In this document: positions 28,090 through 34,739 of the stretch, in pieces
How the letters are laid out: each line of letters starts with the position of its first letter
Position numbering within the stretch: the first letter of the stretch is position 1
Source: DASZQY01 sp036511595
GTDB lineage: Bacteria; Pseudomonadota; Alphaproteobacteria; Rhizobiales; Kaistiaceae
Direction: 5' to 3'
NCBI GenBank assembly: GCA_036511595.1
Contig: DATCBY010000002.1
Span: 1 to 35,232 of the forward strand
Length of the DNA: 35,232 nt
Made by a program: the position numbers and the translations under genes
The notes under the pieces: model-generated
What the model was told of the DNA's origin: nothing
Databases searched by the model: none
Seen by the model: only the letters and a program-made list of their open reading frames with translations

Positions 28090-29429
28090 GTTCATCATCG
28101 CCCAGCCTGACGCGTCGACTGATCTGGCTCCTGACGGTCGCCGCCGTAGGGCTGTGGCTGCTATCGACCGTGCTCGCCGTCAATACGCTGCGTGCCCGCC
28201 TTAACGATGCATTCGATGGCAGCCTCAAGGAGACCGCCGAGCGACTCTTGTCGCTGGCCGTCGACACGCTGCGCGATGACGCCAATGAACCGACTGACCC
28301 GAATGAAACCCACGAGGTCCCATCATTCGATGGAACCGGCGGCGAATACATCGTCTACCAGGTGCGTGGCGCCAGCGGCACAGTCCTGCTGCGCTCGCAC
28401 GACGCGCCGTCGGCAACCTTTGACGCTCCGCTGCACGATGGTTTTTCCAATTCCGGACCATGGCGTGTTTACACAGCAGGGACGCCGGACGGCCAGATCT
28501 TCATCCAGGTCGCCGAGGCGGCGGCTCACCGTGCCGACTCACTGTGGAGCAGCGTCCTGTCGCTGCTGCTGCCCATCGGGATTCTCATCCCTCTTTCGGC
28601 CGCCGGTATTTATTTGTCGGTTCGGTCCGGTTTCCGGCCGGTACGCCAGTTCAGCGCACGGCTCGGAGAGCGACACGCCACCAATCTGTCAGCCGTCGCC
28701 GATACCGACCTGCCCGTCGAACTGAAGCCGATGGCGCAAGCAGTGAACGGGCTCATCGCCCGCGTGCGGGACGCGCTGGAGGCCGAGCGCGCCTTCGCCG
28801 CCAACAGCGCGCACGAATTGCGCACGCCCATCGCCGGCGCGCTGGCACAAACACAGCGCCTGATCGCGGAACTGGAGGGAAATCCCGCGCGGAACCGAGC
28901 GCAGCAGGTCGAGACTTCGTTGCTGCGCCTCCGCCAGCTGTCGGAGAAGCTGCTGCAATTGTCGCGCGCCGAGGCGGGCATCGGCTCGGCGGCGGAGCCA
29001 GTGGATCTGCTGCCGGCGCTCAAACTCCTCGTCGGCGATTTGCGCCGCTCGCTGCCGTCATCGCGACCGGTGGAATTCGTCCTCGACGCCGCCAGTCTCG
29101 ACGCTCCGATGGATATCGATGCGTTTGGCATTGCCATGCGCAACGTGCTTGAGAATGCCAGCGTCCACGGTTCTGTCGACGAACCCATCAGGATCGCTGT
29201 TCATTCCGGAGTGGTTGAGGTCAGTAACGGTGGCGCCGCTGTGCGGGAGGAAAAGCTGGGGACGCTCAAGGGCCGGTTTGTGCGCGCCGACAGCGAGGCA
29301 CAGGGGTCCGGCCTTGGCCTGGCTATTGTAGAAGCCATACTGACTCAGACCGGTGGGAGGCTTGAGTTGCTTTCTCCGGCACCTGGTCGCGACGAGGGAT
29401 TTTGTGTGCGGCTTGCGCTACCGACATGA
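28086..29429 (+). CDS. Sensor histidine kinase
   Basis: 447 aa. Two transmembrane segments (about 12-32 and 156-178) flank a periplasmic sensor of about 120 residues. A HAMP-like linker precedes the H-box NSAHELRTPIAGAL with phospho-His243. The catalytic domain has the N-box NVLENASVHGS and the G-box GSGLGLAIVEAI. The sensor part has no metal-binding His/Cys cluster I can recognise, so copper sensing is not supported by it directly. GTG 28086 is set by the GTGA overlap with the regulator stop. It is the last gene before the integrated element. Confidence 0.92.
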   Translation: MSSSSPSLTRRLIWLLTVAAVGLWLLSTVLAVNTLRARLNDAFDGSLKETAERLLSLAVDTLRDDANEPTDPNETHEVPSFDGTGGEYIVYQVRGASGTVLLRSHDAPSATFDAPLHDGFSNSGPWRVYTAGTPDGQIFIQVAEAAAHRADSLWSSVLSLLLPIGILIPLSAAGIYLSVRSGFRPVRQFSARLGERHATNLSAVADTDLPVELKPMAQAVNGLIARVRDALEAERAFAANSAHELRTPIAGALAQTQRLIAELEGNPARNRAQQVETSLLRLRQLSEKLLQLSRAEAGIGSAAEPVDLLPALKLLVGDLRRSLPSSRPVEFVLDAASLDAPMDIDAFGIAMRNVLENASVHGSVDEPIRIAVHSGVVEVSNGGAAVREEKLGTLKGRFVRADSEAQGSGLGLAIVEAILTQTGGRLELLSPAPGRDEGFCVRLALPT

Positions 29430-29491
29430 AATACGATGGCGGGCCGTCTGCCGTGACCGCGGAGCCGCTGCACAAGCCGTTGATTTTGCTA

Positions 29492-29541
29492 TGGTGTCCC
29501 CGGCGTGACTCGAACACGCGACCCCCGGTTTAGGAAATCGG
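29492..29541 (-). other. Attachment site: 3' fragment of tRNA-Arg(CCU)
   Basis: Read on the minus strand, this is the 3' half of a tRNA: anticodon loop TTCCTAA with CCU, stem ACCGG, variable GGGTC, T-arm GCGTGTTCGAGTCACGC, acceptor CGGGGAC, then A and CCA. The 5' anticodon-stem strand (CCGAT) has one mismatch, and upstream of it there is no D-arm. The gene is therefore truncated from the anticodon stem onward. Its CCA end faces the chromosome and its broken side faces the integrase, the geometry of a tRNA-targeted insertion boundary. Confidence 0.8.
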
Positions 29542-29557
29542 TGCACCGTTTGGTCCG

Positions 29558-29582
29558 AAACCCTTGCTGAGGCGGGGTTTTT
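29558..29582 (+). terminator. Intrinsic terminator downstream of att fragment
   Basis: AAACCC (29558-29563) pairs with GGGTTT (29575-29580) around an 11-base loop and is followed by TTC, extending the T-run to five. It could end transcripts of the histidine kinase gene or protect the integrase from readthrough. Modest stem. Confidence 0.5.
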
Positions 29583-29604
29583 CAGAGACGGGATAAATCC
29601 ATCA

Positions 29605-29690
29605 TTGATATCAGGTTGATATCGGGAATTATCTGGTGTCATCAGGCTTCCTTGCGTTTCCGCTAGTGGTGGTGCACAAGTGGTGCACGG
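29605..29690 (+). repeat. Two pairs of 11-bp tandem repeats upstream of integrase
   Basis: TTGATATCAGG/TTGATATCGGG at 29605-29626 and GTGGTGCACAA/GTGGTGCACGG at 29669-29690. Each unit repeats at exactly 11 bp, about one helical turn. This is the layout of arm-type recombinase or excisionase binding sites, or of an autoregulatory operator of the integrase. Confidence 0.6.
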
Positions 29691-29711
29691 CCACCATAAG
29701 TCGATTTCATC

Positions 29712-30971
29712 ATGCGGAAGCAAATTACCAAACGAGCCGTCGATGCGCTAAAGCCCGGTGAGTACCTTGTCGATTCCGAGGTTCGCGGCTTCGTGGCGCG
29801 CCGCCTGCCATCCGGGGTCCTCAGCTATGGGTTTAGGTATTGGAACAGGGCGACCGGCCGGCGGCGTTGGATTGCGCTGGGAATACACGGGACGGTCATC
29901 CCCGCCGCCGCCCGCACCGTAGCCCGGAAGTACGCAGGAGCCGTCGCCGACAACCGAGACCCGCTTGCCGAGCGCGTGGAAAGCCGTGCTGACGCCGCAC
30001 GCTTGGCCAGCACAAAGCAAGTCAACGACGTGCTCGACGAGTTCCTGAAGCGTTACGTTCGCAAGAACGAGCTTCGGAGCGCCGATGAAATTGAGTCGAG
30101 TTTCCGGCGGTATGTCCGTCCCCGGATCGGTGCCAAGGCGATCCATGACGTTCGCCGGGCGGATATCATCGAAATGCTGGACGGCATCGAGGATCATGGC
30201 TCCGCACGCTTGGCCGACACCGTCCTGGCCCAGGTCCGCAAAGCGTTCAACTGGTGGGCCAGCAGGGACGAGGAATTCAATTCCCCGATCGTGCGGGGCA
30301 TGGCGCGGACCAAGCTGCGCGATCTATCCCGCCACCGGATACTGACCGACGATGAGATACGCCAAGTCTGGAGCACCTTCGAGGGCTTCCAGCCGGAGGC
30401 ATATGGGCGCATTGGCCGCGCCTTGATGCTGACCGGCGCCCGTCTCAGAGAAATCGCCTCGTTGCGCTGGGACGAAATCGTCGACGGCGTCTTAACGGTA
30501 CCGGCCGAGCGCCATAAAGCGAAAACGAACCACGCCCTGCCGATATTGCCCGCAGTCGCCGACTTGATCGGAACAAGCCCCGACAAACAGGCCGAATTCG
30601 TGTTTTCGACCCGCAAGGGCACGACTCCGTTCTCGGGTTTCAGCAAGGCGAAAGTCGCGCTCGACAAAGAGATCAACGCCCTCCGGAAAGAGGCGAGATT
30701 GAAGCCTATTTCAGACTGGCGGATTCACGATCTCCGGCGCACAGCGCGTTCGCTAATGTCGCGTGCAGGTGTGGCCAGTGACATTGCCGAACGTGTTCTC
30801 GGCCACGTGCTGCCTGGTGTCCGCCGCGTGTACGACAGGCACAGCTATATCGAGGAAAAGCGTGACGCATTGACTCGCCTCGCCGCGCTGATGGAGCGCA
30901 TTCTGAAGCCGTCGGCCGAGAACGTGGTCGAACTTGCTCCAAAAAAGAAGATCGCGAGCGGCGGTCGCTGA
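29712..30971 (+). CDS. Tyrosine recombinase/integrase of a tRNA-targeting element
   Basis: 419 aa. The N-terminal ~90 residues form the arm-binding (DUF4102-like) domain, followed by a core-binding domain (about 100-190) and a catalytic domain. Catalytic residues: Arg244 (TGARLREIASLRWDEI), a Lys around 269-271, His339 and Arg342 (HDLRRT), His365 (LGH) and Tyr374 (VYDRH), nine residues after the histidine as in lambda Int. All are intact, so it should be active. The start lacks a strong ribosome-binding site. It lies 170 bases from the att fragment and reads away from it. Confidence 0.93.
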   Translation: MRKQITKRAVDALKPGEYLVDSEVRGFVARRLPSGVLSYGFRYWNRATGRRRWIALGIHGTVIPAAARTVARKYAGAVADNRDPLAERVESRADAARLASTKQVNDVLDEFLKRYVRKNELRSADEIESSFRRYVRPRIGAKAIHDVRRADIIEMLDGIEDHGSARLADTVLAQVRKAFNWWASRDEEFNSPIVRGMARTKLRDLSRHRILTDDEIRQVWSTFEGFQPEAYGRIGRALMLTGARLREIASLRWDEIVDGVLTVPAERHKAKTNHALPILPAVADLIGTSPDKQAEFVFSTRKGTTPFSGFSKAKVALDKEINALRKEARLKPISDWRIHDLRRTARSLMSRAGVASDIAERVLGHVLPGVRRVYDRHSYIEEKRDALTRLAALMERILKPSAENVVELAPKKKIASGGR

Positions 30972-30991
30972 CGAATCGTACTGAGGTTTCG

Positions 30992-31213
30992 ATGCCAAAG
31001 AACCGCTCCAGAAAACCACTAACGCCTTACCCGCCGATCTTGCGTCGGCCAATTGCGCTCCCTAAGACGCGTGATGAAAATAGGACGAGCGCAGCGTCGT
31101 TGGCTGCTGCAATAGTTGCCCTTGCGTTGCACTATGGCATCGACCCGAAGGGAGGGGCGGTGTCTTGGACCAACCTCGCCATCGCCAACGCTCGGCTACG
31201 GGCTTCTAATTGA
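30992..31213 (+). CDS. Small hypothetical protein downstream of integrase
   Basis: 73 aa, start ATG 30992 with GAGG five bases upstream, twenty bases after the integrase stop, so probably cotranscribed. The first half is basic and Pro-rich (KNRSRKPLTPYPPILRRP), and the second half has an Ala-rich helix (SLAAAIVALALHYGI). I do not recognise a family. A recombination partner or a fragment of an unknown cargo gene are both possible. Confidence 0.55.
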   Translation: MPKNRSRKPLTPYPPILRRPIALPKTRDENRTSAASLAAAIVALALHYGIDPKGGAVSWTNLAIANARLRASN

Positions 31214-31603
31214 GTCCGGGCACAAGACGCCCTGAGAACAGGGCAGGATCAGGTGGCCTGGCGCCGCCGCCATCGCCAACCGCGTTCTCGGTTTCAGGCG
31301 ATGCCGCCGGAGGCTGGCCTGGAAGCGCCCCGCCACCCCCGGCGGCACTCTGCACGGAGGACGGATCAGGTTCCCGCACAAAGTGAGATGCAGGTTCAGT
31401 CCGCTCTGTAACGGGACTATTTCGCGGGCGGAGCCGCAAACGAAAACGCCCAGGCCGTGTCCGCCGTGGGGGGCAACGCGCTCGGCGTGCCCGTTCCGTT
31501 GTGACGCCTCACAAAGGTGGCGTCGCCAGCGCCGCCGCCGCTATCGCATATCGTGCCTCACCCCGGGTTGAACTTGGGGAATTTTGACCAAGGAGGACGG
31601 ATC
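31214..31603. other. Intergenic region, no supported gene
   Basis: About 390 bases. Several frames are open but short and low-complexity on both strands. GGAGGACGGATCAGGTTC at 31356-31373 matches the ribosome-binding site and start of the next gene (31592-31609) at 17 of 18 bases. A shorter echo, AGGATCAGGT, lies at 31244-31253. The promoter of the downstream exported-protein gene must lie here; I could not place it with confidence. Confidence 0.5.
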
Positions 31604-32077
31604 ATGTTCAAGCGATTGGTTTTCGGCGCCTTTGCGGCGCTTCTGCTTGCAGTCGGCACCCTAGCGGCCGTGCCTAGCGTCGTGAAAGCCGAGCCCGGCA
31701 TCGCAGCAAGCGTGCTTGCGACCAGCTCGATCGCCCATCCCGATGCGGGTGTGCTTGACGTCAAAATGAAATGCGGCTCCTGGAACAACTGGTGCGGAAA
31801 CGGCGGCGGCGGCAATGGCTGCGGACCGTGGAACAACTGGTGCAACGGTGGAGGCAACAGCGGCGGGTGCATAAACTTCGGCGGCGTGCAGCTCTGCACT
31901 GATGGCGGCGGCTCTAACTGCCATTGGCACAACGGCGTCAAGTATTGCGGTTCTGGCGGCGGCGGTGGTGGCGGTGGTGGCGACTGCTATTGGCACGACG
32001 GCAACAAATACTGCAACTTCAAGAATGGCGGCGATTGCCGCTGGCACAACGGTCAGCAGTACTGCACGGGATTCTGA
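31604..32077 (+). CDS. Exported Cys/Trp/Gly repeat protein (six cysteine pairs)
   Basis: 157 aa with a signal peptide (cut at VKA, about 29). The mature part carries twelve cysteines in six pairs: Cys57/64 and Cys73/80 in CG(S/P)WNNWC units, and Cys89/98, 106/115, 128/137 and 145/154 in ten-residue CxWH(N/D)GxxYC units, the first of which is divergent. Gly runs link them. An Asn-Gly or Asp-Gly turn midway in each unit suggests short beta-hairpins clasped by disulfides. I recognise no family; function unknown. AAGGAGGA (31590-31597) gives an excellent start at 31604, and a strong terminator follows at 32091. The gene is a free-standing cargo unit in the element. Confidence 0.8.
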   Translation: MFKRLVFGAFAALLLAVGTLAAVPSVVKAEPGIAASVLATSSIAHPDAGVLDVKMKCGSWNNWCGNGGGGNGCGPWNNWCNGGGNSGGCINFGGVQLCTDGGGSNCHWHNGVKYCGSGGGGGGGGGDCYWHDGNKYCNFKNGGDCRWHNGQQYCTGF

Positions 32078-32090
32078 CCCGTTGCGGATA

Positions 32091-32122
32091 GAAGGACGGG
32101 CCGAACAGCTGGCCCGTCCTTC
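32091..32122 (+). terminator. Strong hairpin terminator of the Cys/Trp repeat gene
   Basis: GAAGGACGGGCC (32091-32102) and GGCCCGTCCTTC (32111-32122) form a perfect 12-bp stem with an 8-base loop, 14 bases after the stop codon. The 3' side ends CCTTC, with few T residues. Confidence 0.75.
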
Positions 32123-32229
32123 GCATTGCGCTCCGGTCAAAGCCGGACGCAATCCCTAGCGATTGCCCTGAATGTATTCCTATCGCACCCTACACTAGGG
32201 ATTCCGGAGGTCTTGCTCGGAGGCATCCG

Positions 32230-32517
32230 GTGGCGAAGGAATGCAATCGGTCACGAGACCCGGCACGACGAGCGACTCTTGGCGAGATACGCCAGGACTG
32301 CCCTTGGATCTGGCTTTATTGCACCCGAGGAAACTGCCTCAACAAGGTGCCCGTCGCCTTGGCACCCTTCATCATCCGGTGGGGACCTGACGCGTCCGGT
32401 GACCTCATCCGGCAACGGATGCGATGCACGGCCTGCGGCTCGCTCGGCGCCACATTGCAGCACCCGAGCGTCGACGGGCTGAATATAGTCGAGTCGTTTC
32501 CAGTCCGCTCACGCTAG
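32230..32517 (+). CDS. Small zinc-ribbon-like protein
   Basis: 95 aa from GTG 32230, with GGAGG (32218-32222) seven bases upstream. Cys31 and Cys36 (CTRGNC) pair with Cys66 and Cys69 (CTACG) around a 30-residue loop, the spacing of a zinc ribbon. The middle GDLIRQRMRCTACGSLGATLQHP resembles small rhizobial proteins of unknown function that bear a CxxC ribbon. No catalytic motif is visible. It is a short orphan gene inside the element. Confidence 0.6.
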   Translation: MAKECNRSRDPARRATLGEIRQDCPWIWLYCTRGNCLNKVPVALAPFIIRWGPDASGDLIRQRMRCTACGSLGATLQHPSVDGLNIVESFPVRSR

Positions 32518-33004
32518 AAGTGAGCGGCCGGGTAGGAGGAGAGCGGCGTAAGCCAACCCACCAGCGTGTTGAAGCCGCGACGGTCAGGGTGCGTAGACGC
32601 CCATCCAAAACAAAACGTTGGCGAGCAGGTGCAACAGCAACGGCGGCACGAACACGACGGCTATGAAATCAACGGCCGGGGAGCGGCCTCGAGCGCCGAC
32701 AAGTCCACCGGCCTCGGGATAGCTCGGAGCCGCGTGGCGGTCGAGCGTTCCGCTGGCGGTGGGTGGATGATCAATCACCGCGCAAGCAGAGCACGACGGT
32801 GTAACCGCGATTTTTCCACCCGTGACGCAAGGCTAGCGGGGCCGGGAAGGTCCGCCACCATTTCAAGACGAAGGGCGACTCGTCGTCGTGTTGCGCAACC
32901 GCAACACGAGCGATCAAGTTTGAGCAGTACGGAACGTCGGGTGGGACTCGCGGCCCCGGGCACTCGAAGAATTGCGATGCGGCGTTGCGTACAGGGGATC
33001 AATT
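32518..33004. other. Intergenic region with one weak small ORF
   Basis: 487 bases without a firmly supported gene. AGGGG about eight bases before the ATG at 33005 is the ribosome-binding site of the downstream porin pseudogene. A hydrophobic minus-strand frame (32584-32778) is listed separately at low confidence. Nothing else stands out. Confidence 0.5.
32584..32778 (-). CDS. Possible small membrane protein
   Basis: 64 aa. The last 30 residues form a hydrophobic helix (VDFIAVVFVPPLLLHLLANVLFWM). The N-terminal half looks random, there is no clear ribosome-binding site and no family is recognised. It may be a decayed fragment of a membrane gene. Confidence 0.25.
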   Translation of the reverse strand: MIDHPPTASGTLDRHAAPSYPEAGGLVGARGRSPAVDFIAVVFVPPLLLHLLANVLFWMGVYAP

Positions 33005-33687
33005 ATGATCAACCTGAAAGTATTTGCGATTGCGGTGTCTTTGGCGAGCTTGAGCGGCGCTTCTGCATACGCAGCGGACGCACTCGCGGCCCCGCCAGTT
33101 GGAAACTGATCGGGCATCTACGCCGGCAGCGAAGGCGGGGCAGCAACCAGCGGCACCTTCAGCTACAGACCAGAGTATCCGTCGGTAACCGGTCCGGTCA
33201 GCGGGGCTTGGTTGGCGGCGCCGTCGGCTGGAACTGGCAAAGCGGGAATTGGGTATTCGGTGTCGAAGGCGACCTGTCGGCGACCAACATCCAAGGTGGT
33301 ACCGGCGGCGGGAATTGCGGCAGTCCTTTCATCTGTAAGGCCGAGATTGGATGGCTGGGAACGGGGCGCGCTCGCCTTGGGCTCGCAACGATGGGCAACA
33401 CGCTTTTCTACGTCACCGGCGGCGCTTGGGCTTCACAGAACCGCGCCGACCTCTTGCCAGGCGTAGGCCAGTTCAACGAGTGGAAGAACGCGAGTGGTTG
33501 GACCGCCGGCGGCGGCGCGGAATTCCTGGTCAACCCGCACTGGACGGTCAAGACTGAAGCGCTTTGGGTCGATTTGAACAGCGTTAGCTATGCCGGCGGC
33601 ATCAGTCCCAGCGGCGGTATATTTGCAGCGGGCCATATGGACGTCAACTTCTTTGTCTTCCGCGGTGGTGTGAACTACAAGTTCTGA
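33005..33687 (+). pseudogene. Broken Omp25/Omp31-like outer-membrane porin gene
   Basis: Intact start region: AGGGG, ATG 33005, signal peptide ending near AYAAD. The reading frame is stopped by TGA at 33107-33109, where the family has Trp (GN-W-SGIYAG), consistent with TGG to TGA. The frame then shifts by one base in the G-run at 33203-33206. From there another frame continues as GLVGGAVGWNWQSGNWVFGVEGD and runs to the C-terminal NYKF, with the terminal Phe typical of outer-membrane barrels. Two independent lesions argue for real decay rather than one sequencing error. A full product would be about 227 aa, near the normal length for this family. Confidence 0.75.
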
Positions 33688-33694
33688 CCGCAAT

Positions 33695-33734
33695 CCTCGA
33701 AGTGCGACGCTCTATCCACTGAGCTACGGGGTGC
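33695..33734 (-). other. 5' half of a tRNA-like sequence (truncated at the anticodon loop)
   Basis: On the minus strand from 33734 the sequence reads GCACCCCG, TAGCTC, AGTGGATA, GAGC, then GTCGCACTTCGAGG: acceptor, U8-A9, a canonical D-arm, and an anticodon stem that no longer closes. TTCGA at the loop suggests an Arg(UCG)-type tRNA. After it the sequence runs into the porin pseudogene, so the 3' half is missing. The orientation is the same as the 29492 fragment. Confidence 0.6.
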
Positions 33735-33744
33735 TTGACGGCGT

Positions 33745-33984
33745 CTAGTGGTGCGTGTGTGGGCCAAACTTCCGCAGCATGTCTTCCGCGTCGCGTCGAA
33801 GATCCGGCGACAGAGTGCTATCGGCAGCCACACTTTTGAGCTGCGCGAGCCGAGCCTCTAGTTGCAGGCGCGCCCGTTTTCGAGTTGCTGGTGCGGCTGT
33901 CGGACTGGCGGCGACCTCAGCGAGTGCCTTCAGCGCTGCGGGCCCGTGCTGACGCGCGAGCGCGGCGAGCTCGTCCTTATCCAT
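33745..33984 (-). CDS. Small hypothetical helical protein
   Basis: 79 aa, entirely helical in character: MDKDELAALARQHGPAALK, then a charged Arg/Ala/Leu helix (KRARLQLEARLAQLK) and a final helix ending FGPHTHH. The composition is coherent and codon use resembles coding DNA. GAGAAAG lies about five bases before the ATG. It resembles HEAT-like helical hairpins, but no family is claimed. It reads toward the tRNA half, in the same direction as the XRE pair but separated from it by 108 bases. Confidence 0.55.
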   Translation of the reverse strand: MDKDELAALARQHGPAALKALAEVAASPTAAPATRKRARLQLEARLAQLKSVAADSTLSPDLRRDAEDMLRKFGPHTHH

Positions 33985-34092
33985 TTCGTCTTTCTCATCA
34001 TTTTGGAAAGCCAGGCCGGAGCCGACAGTCTAGCCCAATGCGGACTCGCCAGCGCGTTTTTCAAGAGTGTCGGCAAGGGGCGGCGGGAACGA

Positions 34093-34335
34093 TCAAGCGG
34101 GCACGGGTGGAGTCGCTGAAGGCTTCGGCCAGGAGAACAGGATGTGCCGACCCTGGAGTCTGCCCTGAGGACCTCCTTCCGCGGTGAGGATGCCGTTCAA
34201 GAACTCAAGCGCCGGCTGGCCAGCCGTTATTTCCGGCGTAAATGCTGCTTCAAGTTCGGCGAGCTTTAGGACCCACGCCTTGCCGCGGACTAGTTTCAGA
34301 GCAGCCGCGGTGATGCCCTCGCTGTCGATAGTCAT
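34093..34335 (-). CDS. Small partner protein of XRE regulator
   Basis: 80 aa, overlapping the XRE stop as ATGA, so it is translated from the same message. It begins MTIDSEGITAAALKLVRGKAWV and has an acidic helix LAELEAAF and a Pro-rich tail. No family is recognised. Possible roles: co-regulator, toxin or antitoxin partner, or unrelated small protein; none is supported directly. Confidence 0.6.
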   Translation of the reverse strand: MTIDSEGITAAALKLVRGKAWVLKLAELEAAFTPEITAGQPALEFLNGILTAEGGPQGRLQGRHILFSWPKPSATPPVPA

Positions 34336-34577
34336 TTCCGCTTCCCCTTCCTAAGCCTCACTCCCGGCCCTCCGCCGTTCTCCTCGATGAACTGCACCCC
34401 CGCCGTTTCGAGAGCGGAGATGATGTCCGTCATGTTTTTCAGGTTTGGGACTGAAGTTCCGACCTCGAAATTATGGATTGTGCTCAAGCCGACTCGCGCC
34501 TTTTCAGCCAGCATTGGTTGGGTAAATCCAACAAGCGCGCGGGCGGCTTTGCATACAGCCGGCGTGATTGCTTCCAT
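34332..34577 (-). CDS. Small XRE-family HTH regulator
   Basis: 81 aa. An N-terminal helix-turn-helix of the Cro/CI type: ARALVGFTQPMLAEKARVGLSTIHNFEVG (about 13-41), then a C-terminal helix and GVQFIEENGGGPGVRLRKG. This resembles the short XRE proteins common on rhizobial chromosomes and plasmids. GAGGAGG eight bases before ATG 34577 is a strong ribosome-binding site. It is divergent from the 34740 gene across a perfect palindrome and overlaps the 34093 partner as ATGA. It is the best candidate to bind that palindrome. Confidence 0.85.
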   Translation of the reverse strand: MEAITPAVCKAARALVGFTQPMLAEKARVGLSTIHNFEVGTSVPNLKNMTDIISALETAGVQFIEENGGGPGVRLRKGKRK

Positions 34578-34663
34578 CGTTCTTCAGTCCTCCTCGCCGG
34601 TTTCCACAAGGCCAATCTCGGCCTCCGTGAAATTCCAGCATACCAAAGGTATTTTGCCTCTAC

Positions 34664-34710
34664 CATAAGATTTTCACTTGACTGGCCAGACATAAGATAA
34701 TATCTTATGT
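34664..34710. promoter_or_regulatory. Palindromic operator and promoter between XRE operon and 34740 gene
   Basis: ACATAAGATA-A-TATCTTATGT (34690-34710) is a perfect 10-bp inverted repeat. A third half-site, CATAAGAT, lies at 34664-34671. TTGACT (34678-34683) and TATCTT (34701-34706) at a 17-base spacing form a plus-strand promoter whose -10 lies within the palindrome, so binding there would block it. The in-frame ATG at 34707 is therefore unlikely to be used; ATG 34740 is the start. Confidence 0.7.
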
Positions 34711-34739
34711 ACAAGAGTTATCTAGCCGTAGGGCAGCAA

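Noticed and set aside
31780..32060. Possible CRISPR or non-coding repeat array
   Set aside because: The repetition is protein-level (Cys/Trp/Gly units and Gly codons) within an exported-protein gene; no conserved direct repeats with unique spacers.
32405..32608. Minus-strand open frame of 67 codons
   Set aside because: Arg/Ser/Thr-rich shadow of the 32230 gene, no ribosome-binding site or recognised domain.
34707..34739. ATG at 34707 as start of the small plus-strand gene
   Set aside because: It would lie at or upstream of the predicted transcript start and inside the palindrome; ATG 34740 fits better.
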